From NCBI RefSeq assembly GCF_030272615.1, contig NC_081412.1, positions 541,712,335-541,776,334 on the forward strand: 64,000 bases of DNA. The letters are read 5' to 3'. The notes beneath the pieces were generated by a model, which was not told the origin of the DNA, made no database searches, and saw only the letters and a program-made list of their open reading frames with translations. Position 1 is the first letter of the stretch. Each line of letters begins with the position of its first letter. Below, piece after piece: positions 11,957-28,500 of the stretch. Made by a program: the position numbers and the translations under genes. Source of the DNA: Cryptomeria japonica (lineage: Eukaryota > Streptophyta > Pinopsida > Cupressales > Cupressaceae).

Positions 11957-12217
11957 GCTTTTGATTCTTAGCCTATGGGTATTGATTATAATGTAATCAT
12001 TTTTGAGATGAAGTTTAGCATTTATAGGTGTGAGTTATGTGACATGATGGAGGAGGAAATTTATTGTACTCTAGCATATTGCATCTCAACTAACATAATT
12101 AAGGACTTATTTATCTCCCTAGGTCATTTCTATGATGGTGAATTCTTTAGTAAATTTATTTTTAGTGTTTGGGAGTCTGACTAGTCTATAGTGATGGAAC
12201 CAAATGTGTTTCTTAGT
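11957..12217. other. No recognisable feature
   Basis: A 69-codon ORF (11975-12184, +) is present but has no motif that I recognise and no support as a gene. It directly follows the RNase H relic and may be untranslated DNA of the same old LINE. Confidence 0.4.
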
Positions 12218-12590
12218 GTTGCAAGGTTTGCACCCTTGTTCTCCTTGTTCTATGCAATACAGTGCTCGATTTTGTGGCATGGCTTAATCACCTCTCGTGG
12301 ATTCATTAAGTCACACGGTTGTATCGAGCATCAATAGGTCGATCTTTTGGTGCAACGGTAACCATGTTTCCAACAAGTGGTATCAAAGCCTAGGTCATAT
12401 ATTCAAACCCCTCACTTATGCTAGGGTGAGATTGTTGCAAGGTGTGTGCCCTTGGTCTCCTTGTGCTATGTAGTGAAACACTCAGTTTTGTGGCATGGCT
12501 TAACCACCTCCCATGGATTCATTAAGTTAGGTGGTTGTATCAAGAAATAGTAGGTCAATATTTTGGTGCAACAACAATTGTGTTTCCAAC
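12218..12590 (+). repeat. Pair of 157-bp direct repeats with a primer-binding-site-like spacer
   Basis: 12218-12374 and 12434-12590 are imperfect 157-bp direct repeats (gttgcaaggt ... gtttccaac). The 59-bp spacer starts with tggtatcaaagcc (12378-12390), one base away from the initiator-Met tRNA primer site TGGTATCAGAGC of plant LTR retrotransposons. It also contains ttcaaaccc, which resembles a Pol III B box. This may be a tiny LTR-type (TRIM-like) relic or a tRNA-related SINE; I cannot decide. Confidence 0.55.
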
Positions 12591-14811
12591 ACCTAGTTCC
12601 AACCTATGATAGACAATGCTTGATAGGGTCATTATTAACCTTCATCTAGGCAAGATATTCTGCTCCAAGTCACCTATAGTTTTGGAAGCACTCCAAATGG
12701 TTTTGGGCCCCTCATTCCTCTTGATGTGAATACTACTATCTCATTACAACTTATTTTGGTGATGCTTGATTTGTGTGAGAAGGCAACATTGAAATGGGTT
12801 GTAGATAATATAATTCATACAAAATGGAGGCTAGGTTTAAATGTAGTTTTGAATTATGTGGTTGTAGGGTGTGGATACTATAGTAATGTGGGTGTTTGTA
12901 AAGTGTTGTCTTCCCTATTAGTCCTATGATAGATACATTTTCTTGTGGAGGTCATTGGCAAGAATATGGAGAAGCACAAGGCTAGGACTCATTACAATTT
13001 TTACTTTCTCAAGACCATCATTGATGTAGGTGGACCTAAATATTAGGCCTAGATATTTGTGTTCAAGAAGGACTTTTCAATAGAGCTAAGTTGATTTGGT
13101 TGAGTGGGTTGAAGGGTTGACAAATTACATGCCTAGTTCCAAGGTAAGTTTTTGTTTTGTTTTTGTTTTTTTTAATTGGATAAAGAAATGAATAGGAAAA
13201 TTGCATGAAGCAATTGTAAAAATAGTAACAAAAAAACAACTAAGCAACAAATCAAATTAAAAAATAAGCTAAAACAAATCCTAAGCATTAGACATTTAAC
13301 AAACTTTGAGCTTTCTCACAAATCCCACTAGTATGAGGCATAACCAAGGTACATATGATGCATCACTAAGACGAGTGAATAAAACTTTATACTATGTCAA
13401 ACTATATATCATTATATACATATATGAAGACATTTACCTCAAAAATAAATGAACAATAAAACCAATATGATAAATTCAACATAAAATTATTATACGGTGA
13501 ATAATTTTTTTTATAACCAAACCTCTTAAGTAATAAATTTAGTTTATATATATGATCTCAAATGTGCATAAGAGATGATAGAGAATTGTATTAATCCAAG
13601 CAATTGTACTATAATCAATTCAATTAGCTTAGAATATGTGAAAAATTAAAATATAATAGAATTATGTAAAAGGTAAACATTTTAATAAAAAAAAAATAAT
13701 GTAATAGAATTATATTTTGTATGAGAGAAAATATTTAACAATCTAGAAATAATTGATTGTTTAAGATTTTTTATGTTAATTTTTTTTATTTTTGGTTGAG
13801 TTAAGTGTGATACTTTTCATCATTAACGTTTCAGATCATACTGCATGATCCATCATCAAGATGAAGTAAATAGTTATAGAGAAAAATTAAAGGATGGCTA
13901 CAGCTTGAAGAGATTAAATAGATGCAAGGGGTGGATACTAAGAGTTGGGAGAAAGAGAAGGGAAGGTGAAAAAAATAAAAAATAATTAATGACAAAAAAT
14001 AACTTAAAAGGATGCCAAAAATATCTACACAGAAAGAGATAGCTAATCATCAAAATAATATAAGATGCCTAAACATGCATACCAATAAATGTGTGAAAGA
14101 AAAGATTATAAATATACTAAAAATACAAATAAGAAAAATATAACCTAAAAGGAAATACATGCATTCATAAATACACACATAAATGTATAAAAGAGCATAA
14201 AAATACCCAAATAAACAAGTTAATAATAATCCTAAAAATAACAATGGACAACTATACACTAGAAACAAAAATATAAAATCGAAATAAAAACCAAAAAAAG
14301 AATAATTAAATAAAATAATATAATAAGAAAGAAAGACAAAAAAAAACCTATAGCTTAAATTAAAAAGCTAGGACAAAAATAAAAATAAATAAGACATTAT
14401 AATAAAATAAATAAGAAAGATTAAACGTTAAACTAAAAATGTAAGACAATTAATGCTTAAACCAAAGGGAAAGAACAAAAGAACACATAAAAATTAAAAG
14501 ATCAAAAAAACATAAGATGGGAAAACTAAGGGAGTAAAACTGCACATGAACAAAACCACAAAACTAACTAAATTAAAAAAGAGTAAAATTGCTAAAGTAA
14601 AATATATAAAAATATTTACAAGATAAATAATAAAAACAAGTAACAAAGTACACACAAAGATTGAAACTAAACGAACAAATAAAGTAAACAAAACAAAAAG
14701 GGGCAAAAAGAATAGAAAAAGGAAATAAACAAATAAATCGACACTACCTGACATCACCAAGAGGGTGGGTGAGGAGGGAGGCGGGAAGGGGGAGGGGGAA
14801 AGGCCCATGAG
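12591..14811. other. Non-genic DNA; A-rich, then a G-rich run
   Basis: 12600-13160 may hold decayed coding DNA, but I recognise no domain. 13160-14750 is very A-rich on the plus strand. 14757-14805 is a G-rich run (gggaagggggagggggaaag) directly after the end of the Penelope-like ORF, so it may be part of that element's 3' untranslated region. The long T-rich-strand ORFs here are low-complexity artefacts. Confidence 0.5.
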
Positions 14812-15977
14812 TTAAGTGGGAGGTTGATCATTATGGTTGTGGATGGGATGGTTTTTGAGGTGGTTTAAAAGGGGTTGCCAAATGTAGCTAAGATTCCAAC
14901 TGTTATCTTGGTTGAGGTTAGAAGGATGATTAGCAATTTCAATTGTCTCCTTGAGCTTTCTCTTAAAGTAGTTATTTTCTTCAACCAATATTTGAGTCTC
15001 TTCAAGAGGGATATGGTGCTTGGTCTTGGAAGAATGCTCAACAAGGGTAGTTTTTAGGATCCACTCATGCATTATGTCTATGCAATGCTCTTTGATTCTA
15101 GTCTCAATAAGGCGGCCAGTTTTGCCAATGTAGGGAAGACTGCAAGAACAAACTAATTTGAAGGTACCTACATTAAGAAAGGGGTTCAAAGGGTCCATAG
15201 AGGAAGGGATACGATTTCTCATAGTGCAAAAGGGTTTGAAGGTGCAACAAAGACCTTTTTTAAGGAGGATCTTGGATATTTTGTTGGAGAGGCCATCGAC
15301 ATAAGGGAGAGAGACTATAGGAAAGGAATTGGTGGAAGGGAATAGGGAGGAGGAGATAATCACATGCTTGGTGGAGGCCCAATATTTGGCATGATTAATC
15401 ACTCTAACAATGTGTTTACTTTTGTAACCATTTAATTTGAAGAATTGGGTAAGATGGGAAATATCTTGATCAATATTCTAGAGACCAAAGTTTTGAGGAC
15501 ACTACCTTTTTGAGAAGGATGGTGGTGAGAGGAATGGTGAAGGTAGAGGTCTATATGGGTAGCCTTACAATAGATCCAACGAGTAAGGAGTCATCATCTT
15601 TCTTCATGAGTAAAATGTCAAAGAAAGGGAGTTCATTAGTAGCTTCTATCTCTTTGGTGAAAAATTGCAAGGGGCTATGTTGTTTAACTTGTGAATGTGG
15701 AACTCCTCAAGCTTCTCACGACCATGCAACCAACATATGTTGGTGTCATCAACATAGCGTTTCCACCACTTGGGTTGGAGAGGGAAGGAATGGAGAGCCA
15801 TCTCCTCAAAATGATCCATGTACAGATTGCCTACAATAGGAGATAAGGGGGAGCCCATGGAAACACCATCCATTTGTTCATACATTGAACCTTGGAAGGT
15901 GAAGGTGGATCAAAGACACAGTTCAATAAGGTCCCCAATCTCGGGGCTAGACTTTTGTCTAATGAGGATGATGGAGT
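14812..15977 (-). pseudogene. Penelope-like retroelement: 3' half (reverse transcriptase palm + GIY-YIG endonuclease)
   Basis: Read on the minus strand from 15977 down. The second half of a Penelope-like reverse transcriptase comes first: LIELCL, then YEQMDGVSMGSPLSP, then the catalytic RYVDDT, then LPFFDILL and HHHPSQKGSVLKTLV. A GIY-YIG endonuclease follows: CSCSLPYIGKTGRLIETRIKEH, with the final His. Only Penelope-like elements combine these two. There are at least three frameshifts (near 15675, 15585 and 15480) and an in-frame stop before the palm, so it is dead. Its missing 5' half lies 19 kb away at 35074-35480, and the two join at one residue. Full-length Penelope elements in plants are best known from conifers (the Dryad group). 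Confidence 0.9.
15974..15977. repeat. Target site duplication of element R, left copy (GAGT)
   Basis: GAGT directly before the left end of R and GAGT directly after its right end (35074-35077). It lies within the Penelope-like coding sequence, and removing R with one copy leaves the reading frame across the junction unbroken. Confidence 0.7.
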
Positions 15978-16784
15978 GGGTAAGTGCACAAAGATGGGGG
16001 ACCAAAAAGGGGTCTTAAGATGCCACTTTTTTTCTGAAATCAGTAAAGTCTGAACTTCGACAAGAAATTGAAGATAGGTACACTCAAAATTTGAAGATGC
16101 AACAAGAACGAAAGTTGAAGTGCTCTAAATCTAATTTCTAAACTACTAATTTGTTTTGAAAATGGAGGAGATTAAGGGTTTCAAAAAGGGGCACCACATT
16201 TATTGGTCCTATTTTTCAAAAGAAAAAAATAACATAGCATGAAATGTGGTGCCCCTAAAACATCAAATTTTTTTAGAATTTTGCAAATTGCTCTAGTGAG
16301 AAAGTAGCTAACACATTGATGTTTATGCAAGAATTTTTGGCTAATTTTTTAACGAATATTTGAATTTTTACGAATTTCCGAAGTGGACACATCCTAAAAA
16401 GAAAAAATTTGAGTGTGCTCCCCCCAAAAATTTGTAAAAACTAATTAGGAATCGGAATTTTTTTTTTTAAATTGTGTATAATGGAGTCTAGTTTCTAAAA
16501 ATGTATTTTTTTTTTAAATTCGATAAACGGGTAAAAATCTATGGCCAAAATATGACATGTTGGTTTTTGACAAAAATCGGACACACTAACAAAAGAAATT
16601 ATGGATGAATACCTTAACATTATCAAAATTTGAAAAAATTATATGGTTGGATAGCTAAGAGAGAGATTGATGATTGTATGGTGTTTTTTTATTATTATTG
16701 AAACACGTGCAAACCTGACGGAGAGCACGAACAAAAAATTTAGAAAATTTTCAATATTTGTTGGAAAACACGTCTTAGGCCTGA

Positions 16785-16985
16785 GAAGGGCATCCAAGCC
16801 TGTAGGTTGGATGCCCAAGGAAAATCCAAGCCTTTGGCTTGGTATTTTCCAAGGCAATAAATTTGGCACACGCCAAAAATGGTGCTCATAAAATTTGGCG
16901 TGCGCCAAATGAGAAAAAATTCAAAAAATCATTTGTCGCGCACCTTATTTGGTGCGCACCAAATAAGGCACACGCCAAATGCATT
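16785..16985. repeat. Cluster of short palindromes in the R inverted repeat
   Basis: A chain of hairpin-forming motifs. A ggcatccaa / ttggatgcc stem comes first, then ggaaaat-ccaagcc / ggcttgg-tattttcc, then tttggcacacgccaaa, tttggcgtgcgccaaa and atttggtgcgcaccaaat. The right arm (34880-35030) keeps a diverged version with the same TTTGG...CCAAA design. These may be transposase binding sites or replication or folding signals; no function is shown. Confidence 0.8.
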
Positions 16986-17219
16986 TCATAGAATTTTTTC
17001 ATCATAGAAAGAAAAAAGGGTTCCCTCTCTCCCAATATATACATAAAATATTTATTGACATTTCTATTTGTAGTTTTCCTTTCTTATACTTTAAGTTATA
17101 TTTTATGTATATATTGTCAGGATGTTTGTCTGAGTGGTTCCAGATCTCTAGGAGTTATAATGTAGATTCTAGTTTTTAGAGTATTCACATAAATTTCAGA
17201 CTTAATCAAATTTCAGTAA

Positions 17220-20958
<3,739 letters not shown>

Positions 20959-20960
<2 letters not shown>

Positions 20961-20966
20961 GAGAAA
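20959..20966. repeat. Probable target duplication of the hAT element, left copy
   Basis: gagagaaa at 20959-20966 and gagaggga at 34602-34609 agree at 6 of 8 bases, the length usual for hAT elements. Because the site lies in a GA-rich tract, part of this agreement could be chance. Confidence 0.5.
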
Positions 20967-21440
20967 TAGAGATTACTTTAGTGGCGAATATTCACCAATG
21001 GCAAATTTTTCACATCGGCCATGTCGGAAATGGCGAATATTTTGTACCGACTGGGGGTGGCCATGTCGCCAGAACATTATCAATTTCTGTCAAAGTCACG
21101 GCCCAATCGCCATATGTTTTATGTAATTAAATATTTCTATGCGATGATTTCGCCAATACAATATATGGTGGACACACGGTAAATTTAATTTTCTTGCCTG
21201 CACTCTCCGATGTTGCCTTAATAGATGACCTTAATTTGCCTATAGGCATGTGAAGATTTGTTAGCCAGGGGGACCCAATTTGCCCGACATCTTGCCGACG
21301 CATGTCTCCATTCACCCCAACTTTCACCAACGATATTGTATTCGCCTATTATTTGGACGACCTATAATCACCTCAAAAATTACATAAGTCATATTTGGAT
21401 GACCTATAATCGCCTCGAAAATTACATAAATCGTGTTATA
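20967..21440. repeat. Left subterminal motif region of the hAT element
   Basis: It holds repeated TGGCGAAT / TCGCCAATA-type motifs, for example at about 20981, 21030, 21067, 21106 and 21150. It also holds a 42-bp tandem duplication at 21351-21392 and 21393-21434, each with a cctataatc-cctc-aaaattacat core. The right end (34190-34570) carries the same motif family. Confidence 0.65.
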
Positions 21441-21510
21441 GTTACGCGGGATTTGCCAAATATTTGTATACCATATTAAATTCTTGCAGAATTCACCATA
21501 TAAGGAATGG

Positions 21511-21518
21511 TATAAATA
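21511..21518 (+). promoter_or_regulatory. TATA box of the hAT transposase gene
   Basis: TATAAATA, about 245 bp before the first ATG of the transposase and upstream of a likely 5'-UTR intron. Spacing and context suit a plant core promoter. Confidence 0.5.
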
Positions 21519-21655
21519 CATGCAAAGATCAGATCTATCTCAACACAGTCTGGTGGGTTCTAGGCTCTGAATTCTGATCAATAGCCAAGTTTTAGACCAA
21601 GGAAAATCATTGTTGTTGACTGCATTGGCGACTGCTAGTGACCTAAATCCTAAAG

Positions 21656-21738
21656 GTGAGCGATCATATTTTTGAAGTGGTATATTATACATTATAGTCT
21701 ATTATTGCTTCTTCAATAAATTTATATTTTTTTGGCAG
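21656..21738 (+). other. Likely 5'-UTR intron of the hAT transposase gene
   Basis: The donor is AAAG|GTGAGC at 21656. The acceptor, at 21738, is a T-rich stretch ending GGCAG. The 83-bp AT-rich interval lies directly before the first ATG (21756). Inferred from splice signals only. Confidence 0.45.
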
Positions 21739-21755
21739 CCTTTATTTCATTGGAG

Positions 21756-24476
21756 ATGTCGAACAAGTAGAGGGGTAGGAAACCTGAATGTGGGGAATGC
21801 CAGGAGAGGCCAACAAAAAGAAGAACGTTGTCTTCGTACTTTGGCATTGGAAAAGATTGTGGTGAAAATCAGGAAGGTACATCATCACAAGTACAAGTAC
21901 AAAATTCGCCACCTGCACCACATGTTGAAGATGACAGCGAACCTGATATCTCATATCAAGATGATCTTGAAGAAGATTATCTGGTAGATACCCAAGTTAG
22001 TCGGAATGATATAATCGACTTGGGTGATAATGCCATTGATGATAATGCACGGAAGGGGAAAGTAAAAGCCATATCAAAAAAGGGTGAACCACAATCAAAA
22101 AAGGATCAGGAGTGGGATATGTCAGTGAGGAATTCTCAAATTAATTGGGCATCAAAGTATCCATTCATCGAACCAGTGGAGAATCCAATTGAAGGCGAGC
22201 CTCCAATAGAATGCAAGTGTAAGATTTGCACTTGGAAACATAATAAGGAAATTAGGTTGCAGCTAAAATTTAACACCATAGAAAAGCATATGGGTAAAGT
22301 TTATGAAAAACAAATGATAAACGAGGTTGAAAAATCAGTGATAAGACGAAAAACAAAGGAGGAATGTAACCATGTCAGGAATGCCGAAGAGTATTATTTT
22401 CATGAGAAAATACAGACGAAGCCTGCTAAAGTTAAAGGTTCTATTGAAGTTGTTTTTGGAAAAGTAATGCAAATAGAACAACTAGGAAAAGATGTTCAGT
22501 TAAGCGTTGTTTTTTATATTTTGAGCAGAGGGCGTGCTATGACAGATTTCCCATCAATTAGTGGTTTATTACACTTTTTGAAAGTTCCTAACTATCCTAA
22601 TAGACACTAATCAGTAAACAGTGGATGGGAATGGGCAAGTTGTCTTGCTGAGGTTGAAAAAAAAGATGTAAAGGAAAAAATAAGAGTCAAATTTTATTGC
22701 ATTTTCTTTAGATGAAGTTACGACAATAGACAATACTTCATGGGTATGCATGCATGTTTATACTATAGAGAATCATACCCGCCAACCTCATCTACTATCT
22801 GTTGCTAAAATGAAGGAGAGTGCGACAGCAAAAAATTTATTTCAACTAGTAAAGAGAAGTTTAATTGAATATGGAGGTATGGATGATATGACGGTAGCCA
22901 AAAAATTGGTTTGTGTTGGAGCAGATGGAGCTTCAGTAATGCAAGGTCATAGGAACGGTCTTTGTACAAAGATTGAAACTTCATTTGCACCGTACATTAC
23001 TGCAATTCACTACATGGCTCACAGAATGAATCTAGCTTTTAGAATTGTGAGCAAGTTTCCTTTGGTTAAAAAAATTGAAATTTTAATCAGAGAGCTCTAC
23101 TCACATTTCTTTCAAAGTCCCAAGCGATTTATGGAATTTCAACACTTTGTTGATGGAATAACTGATGGGAACAAGCTTCTCAAGGATAATGATACCAGAT
23201 GGATCTCTTTGGATGGTCCAGTGCATCGAGTGTTTTCAGAATATCCATCCTTGATTGGACTATTTCACACAACTCGTGACGAATTAGATCAACCGAAATT
23301 TCCTAAACTTCTTAGCAGGTTAAGTAATTTAGAGACACTCTTATCTTTAGCAGCTCTTCTATCCATGCTAGAGGAAATGAGGAATATTATGAAGGCTTCC
23401 CAAAAAAGAGCTCTATATATTGCAGAATATGCTGCATTGCATAAGATGACATGCATGACCCTCAACAATCTCTATCGAAATCAACCAACACTATCTGATG
23501 AAAAATTTGTTAAGTGGCGAACACTCACAGATTTGAACAATCTTGATAACTTTTTACAAATTGGTGCAGATGGGGAGGTATGTGCCAATGTATGGGGAGT
23601 TGAGATACCAATGCACTTCTATGCCACGGTTGACCTCGAGGAACCAAGAAAGTGCCCCAGGAAGCAACTAGCAAGAGTTACAAGGGAAGCTTTTGACAAG
23701 ATTGTTAAGACTGTAACTACTTCTGTGAAGAAAATTGTGTATGATCTTTCCTCATAAATTAGAAGCAGATTCCCTCCTTACAACCTACTCGAAGCCATGT
23801 CTATCATGTTTCCTCATTATTGGAGCCTCAACAGTGCGGCTGATTTTCGAAGTAAGCTACTGACTTTGATAAAACAATTTTGCATATCCAGAGAATTGAA
23901 TGGAGTAACTATAAATGGAATATTAGACGAAACTCATCTTTGAGAGCAATCATCTCATTTTTCATACACTATGAGAGAACAATATGCCAAAATGGAGAAC
24001 CCCCACGAAGAGGGATCAGTAACAAAGATTTGGAAAACTATAGTTGAGAACAAAATGTTGCGTGATTCAATGCCAGAATATGGGAAGCTTGTTGATTTAT
24101 GTCTTACTATGATATTGGGTTCAGTGGAAGATGAGAGAGTTTTTAGTGCTTTGGGGCTCCTAAAATCAAAGCTAAGAAACAAACTAGACAAAAATTTGGA
24201 AAATTCCTTCAGGCTCTATACATCTAGGTATGATGTCCACACTTTTCCTTACGATAGGGTACTACAAATCTGGAGGTCCAAATGTGAAAGAAGAGGTTTG
24301 GGCAACACTTCAAACCAAAGTGCCAGTGGGACTATTGCCCCATGTACTGGACCGTCACCTACTGGTAGCATTGAGATGCCGTTCGGTGAAGGTATGCAGA
24401 CTCAGAGTGAAGAAACTCAAACCACAGACAAGAATCAAGAAAGCTCTGAATTTGATGAGGATGAATGGCAACTGTA
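21756..24476 (+). pseudogene. hAT-superfamily transposase, decayed
   Basis: From ATG 21756 the translation runs, with breaks, through a basic TKRRTLSSYF segment, an acidic stretch and a Cys/His cluster (ECKCKICTWKHN). The RNase H-like catalytic core follows: the first Asp in FSLDEVTT, the second in VGADGASVMQGHRNG, then HYMAHRMNLAF and DNDTRWISL. A C-terminal dimerisation domain ends it (LGSVEDERVFSALGLLKSKL). The wording is closest to the ZNF862/KIAA1586-like branch of hAT proteins. Damage: in-frame stops at 21768, 22608, 23755 and near 23941, plus a frameshift near 22685, so no active protein is possible. Before decay it would have cut at the 20967 and 34601 ends. Confidence 0.85.
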
Positions 24477-24479
24477 AGA

Positions 24480-25540
24480 GATTGGTATTTATTAATCTTG
24501 TTACTGTATCTCATCATTCATATTACAAAAGCATATTACTTTTTGCAATTAGAATTTAATATTGATTTGTAATTGTATTTTTCAACTTTCTATTTCCAGA
24601 TTTAAAATAGCATAATAAAAAAAAACCATAATGTGTTTATTGATACAGAGATGTTTATTGTTTACTTATACATGTTTGAGTCTCAAATCTATGTGATACA
24701 TTTCAGAACCATATGATACAATTCATCCAATAGTAATACACATGTCAAGAACTTAGATTTTCATTAATTCTTTCAAAATATAGCCGTATGATACAATTCA
24801 TTCAATAGAAATACACCAATCTGTGTGATTCTCCATGCAAATTGCAAAAGTGAATACAAAGTTTCATAACCCTTTGCAAATGACCCTGAATTCCCTTTTA
24901 TAGAAACAAGAGAGCAACAACAGCTCATATTTGATTCTCCAATGTCCATGCAAAAGTGAATACAAAGTTTCAGAACCCTTTGCAAATGACCTTGAATTCC
25001 CTTTTATAGAAACAAGGGAGCAACAACAACTTCAGGTCAAATTGCAAGTTTGCAACATGTGAAGACTGAACATAAAAATCACAAACTAAACACAGATTTA
25101 TATAGCCATCATTGGTCGTATTAGCAATTTAACATCTACTACATGTTTGATGTCTCATGTTCAAAAAATAGAGTTCAAAATTAAATATTAATTCACACCA
25201 TGATAAATTAAACATAGATAATAGCAGCGCCTAAAACCTACTAATCAGAAATAGAGAAATGCATAAATGTTAAAGCAAGGGAGAATTTGAGAATACAAGT
25301 TTATTAGCTGAAGTTTTGCACTGTGCATCATAGATTCATAAGCTGGATTAGCAAAATAGGAATAGTGAGTGGTGTTTTTTTCCTATTCATAAAATAGATT
25401 CATAGGATGGATTAGAAAAATAGAAATAGTGAGTGCATCATAGATTCATAGGATGGATTGGCAAAATAGAAAACAAAAAAAATTTAAAACCTTGAAATTA
25501 AGAGCAAAAGAAGAAAATTGTGCAATACATACTATGATTC
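24480..25540. other. Space between the convergent genes of the hAT element, with tandem repeats
   Basis: No gene. 24832-24920 and 24945-25028 are direct repeats (aaaagtgaatacaaagtttc ... ttcccttttatagaaacaag). 25327-25475 holds three copies of an atagattcatag-atggatta-caaaatag unit of about 50-65 bp. Both convergent genes would terminate here. Confidence 0.7.
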
Positions 25541-28500
25541 TTAAGAATTCTGTGCCAGTTTTTGTAGGGTGCTCCACTCTTCGTCTGATGGAAGGTCAAT
25601 ATTTTGTAAACTATGGAAAGTCAACTCCAACTTTGTCAACATTCCATATTTAGAAGATTTACTTGACATCATTGTTTCATCCAATACTAAATTTAGAGTT
25701 GTAAATGGTTGGATGAATTCCAGAAGTCTTTGGGGAGTTGTGTCCTTTGGAAGCAAGTCTAAATCAGACTTCATTTTTATCTCCATGTATTTTTTGTAAG
25801 CTTCTTCTCCAATGAATTTATTTGATGTGTTAACAAGCTTAGGCAAACCAATTTTAATCAAATTATTTTTCTTTTCTTGCAGCTTCAATATATTTTTTCC
25901 ACAACTTTCAATAACTTATGTTGTTTCCCTTAGCTTCTGGCATTTTTTGAATGATAGATGATGTCTTAACTATGGCATCAATGTGGCTCTTAATTCCCTT
26001 GGATGCCAAGTAGCTGTCACTGGAACTGTAGACTACTTTCAGAATCTTTTTTGCCATATCCTCTTTTGAATAAACATGTGTGCTCTTCTCATAGTGCCCT
26101 TTGATTTTTATATAAATTAATCTCATACTTTTAGTCAATTGAAACCATTCACACAACTTCTCACCCCTCTGCATTATTTGCCCCCAAATGTTTTCTTGTA
26201 TATACTTCATTGTATTTTTCATATTATCTTTCAATCTATCCTCCAAAGTTTTTATTTTATCATTTGCATTGTGTAGGTCTTCTTTCATTTGTACACATTT
26301 TTTTCTTTCTTCCTTTACTTCCTCTTGCAAATGTTTTTCTTTTTCCTTCCCATGATCCAATAGGTCCTGTAATTTTCTCATTTCGACGGCAGCAGACTCA
26401 TAACTTTTGTATAATTTTTGAAAACTGGCTTTTTCCTCAACAATTTTTTTACTGCTTTTAGCTAGTTTTTCTGTCAGGTCCTTTAATTCTGCATCCATCT
26501 TCTCCTGCTCTACAATTTCTACTACAGAGCTTGAGTTTTTTATCCTTTTTTGTAAATCATTGCACTTGCTATATGATGCTTTCCTCCTTGATTTTTCGTT
26601 TTCCAGGTCTGCCTGTAACTTTTCTATTTGTTTCTCCAGTTTATTTTTTTTCTCTCTCCACCTTTAGCAGTGAAGTGTAGACCACTTCGTTAGTCCTTTT
26701 TGATGCACTAATTTTGTCCACATTATGTACTTTGGAAAAATCCATTTGGAGGGTGATAACTTGAAATTGAGAGGGATCTATCTGACTGTGTGGTGGATTT
26801 TTATCTTTAAATGGGGCGGGGGCCAAGGGCATAACAACCATGAACTCCATCATATCTTTCGGTGGGTCATATGTTGGAAATACCATGCTCCTTGTAGGTT
26901 GTTCATTTACAACTTCAAACACGAAAACCCTATGAAATGCTTTCTTTTTTTCTTTATTTGCTTTTGTTGGGTGTTCATATTTTTCATAGTAATCGCAAAA
27001 TTGAAAATTTGGGCTTGCTAAAGCAATTGAATGTTTGAAAGGTGACATAGGAATACCATAGGCTCCAGTTCCACTTATTCCTGTGGTTTTAACTAATGCT
27101 TGACCAAGATTACCAACAACAGTTCTTGATGTTGTCTCACTCCCACTGACACTTTCATGTGTAGTTTTCATAGTCTTTTGAGGTGTGTGATCTAAAGCTG
27201 CAAATGATTGATTAGTAGTGTCAGTGGCACTTGATATAGGATTCTCAATAATATGAGATTGAGTATCTACCTCGAGTGGCCTCTTGCGAGAGATATCTTG
27301 TTGTTACCCTTGTCCAACACCAAGACAACTAGTATCAGTAGTAGTACCCATGCCAACCCCACCAATCACAGCAGCACTTAACTAAACAATAATAGGAATA
27401 CTATCCCCAAATTCCCCACTAGTGGCAGTTGCACTTGATTCACCACCAATGGGAATACCATGATGTGGTGGTGGTTGTGAATTTGAACCTGAAACAAATA
27501 TAGGTGGACCTTGAGGGTAATGAGTAGTACCTATCTGTGATGAATTTGAAGAATCAAGTCCAATGACTAGTTTAAGATGACCTTTTGATTTTGACTATGA
27601 TGGAAGTTGTACCTAAAGTGGATACCAAATTCCCTCTCCTCTAGCACCTAGACCACCACCTTCAAAAGCCATTTTTTCCACAAGGTTTGCCCCTTTGCTA
27701 TATTTTTCTTTCATGGACTCATTGACTCCACCTAATATTTTCGGGACTATAGTAGTTGTTGGAGGGTGCTCAATGGAAACCTCATGCTCATCATCATCTT
27801 CAGTCCTACCATGCTCCATTTCCCATAATTTGCTAAACTCTGCATCCTCGTCGATGCTCTCAAATTCTGCACTTGTCTTTGGTTCACTGAGATTCTTCCT
27901 CATAGTCCAAAAATCATTTATTTTGGTTTGAGTCCAATAATTCTCTTTACATTCGTGCAAAATTGATTTGGGAATAGATTTTTTAGATGGATTAGCAGAT
28001 TTAAGGTAGAAATTATAGGACCTCCTATTTTGGATGCCCTGGCCCTCCTCTGTTGTCCTCTGTGTGTGCATTTGCAATGCCATAATTTGTGATGAAATTT
28101 CTTCTGTTGAAATGTTATTGTCAGCTGCAATTTTCTCCATCTCTTTTTTAACCTCATTCCAGGAGTCCATGTTTCTAATCTTTTCTAGCAATGGTTTACT
28201 TTCATGTTGACATAACGCTGAAGAGTTCCCATTTTTCTTAAGCGTTGCTTGAACTAAACTGATTGGATCATACTGTCAGAGACCCTCATCACCAAAGTTA
28301 AAAATTGTCAAAAAATCATGTGCCATATTGAATGCTTTTCTCTCAAATGTGAACCCTCCACATGAGAAAGGCAAGGAAGTAAATATGCTCTTCTTTTGCT
28401 GACCATGGAAGTGCCTATCTGTGCTCTCCAATTGCCATACATACTCTAATGCAAATACCCTCTCTATCACATGTATTGGAAGTCTGTATGGTTTTACTGT

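Noticed and set aside
12378-12410. A tRNA gene
   Set aside because: Only short A/B-box-like or primer-site-like words are present; no cloverleaf can be drawn.
14050-14808. Minus-strand hydrophobic ORFs resembling membrane proteins
   Set aside because: Chance translation of A/T-rich DNA; no conserved motif.
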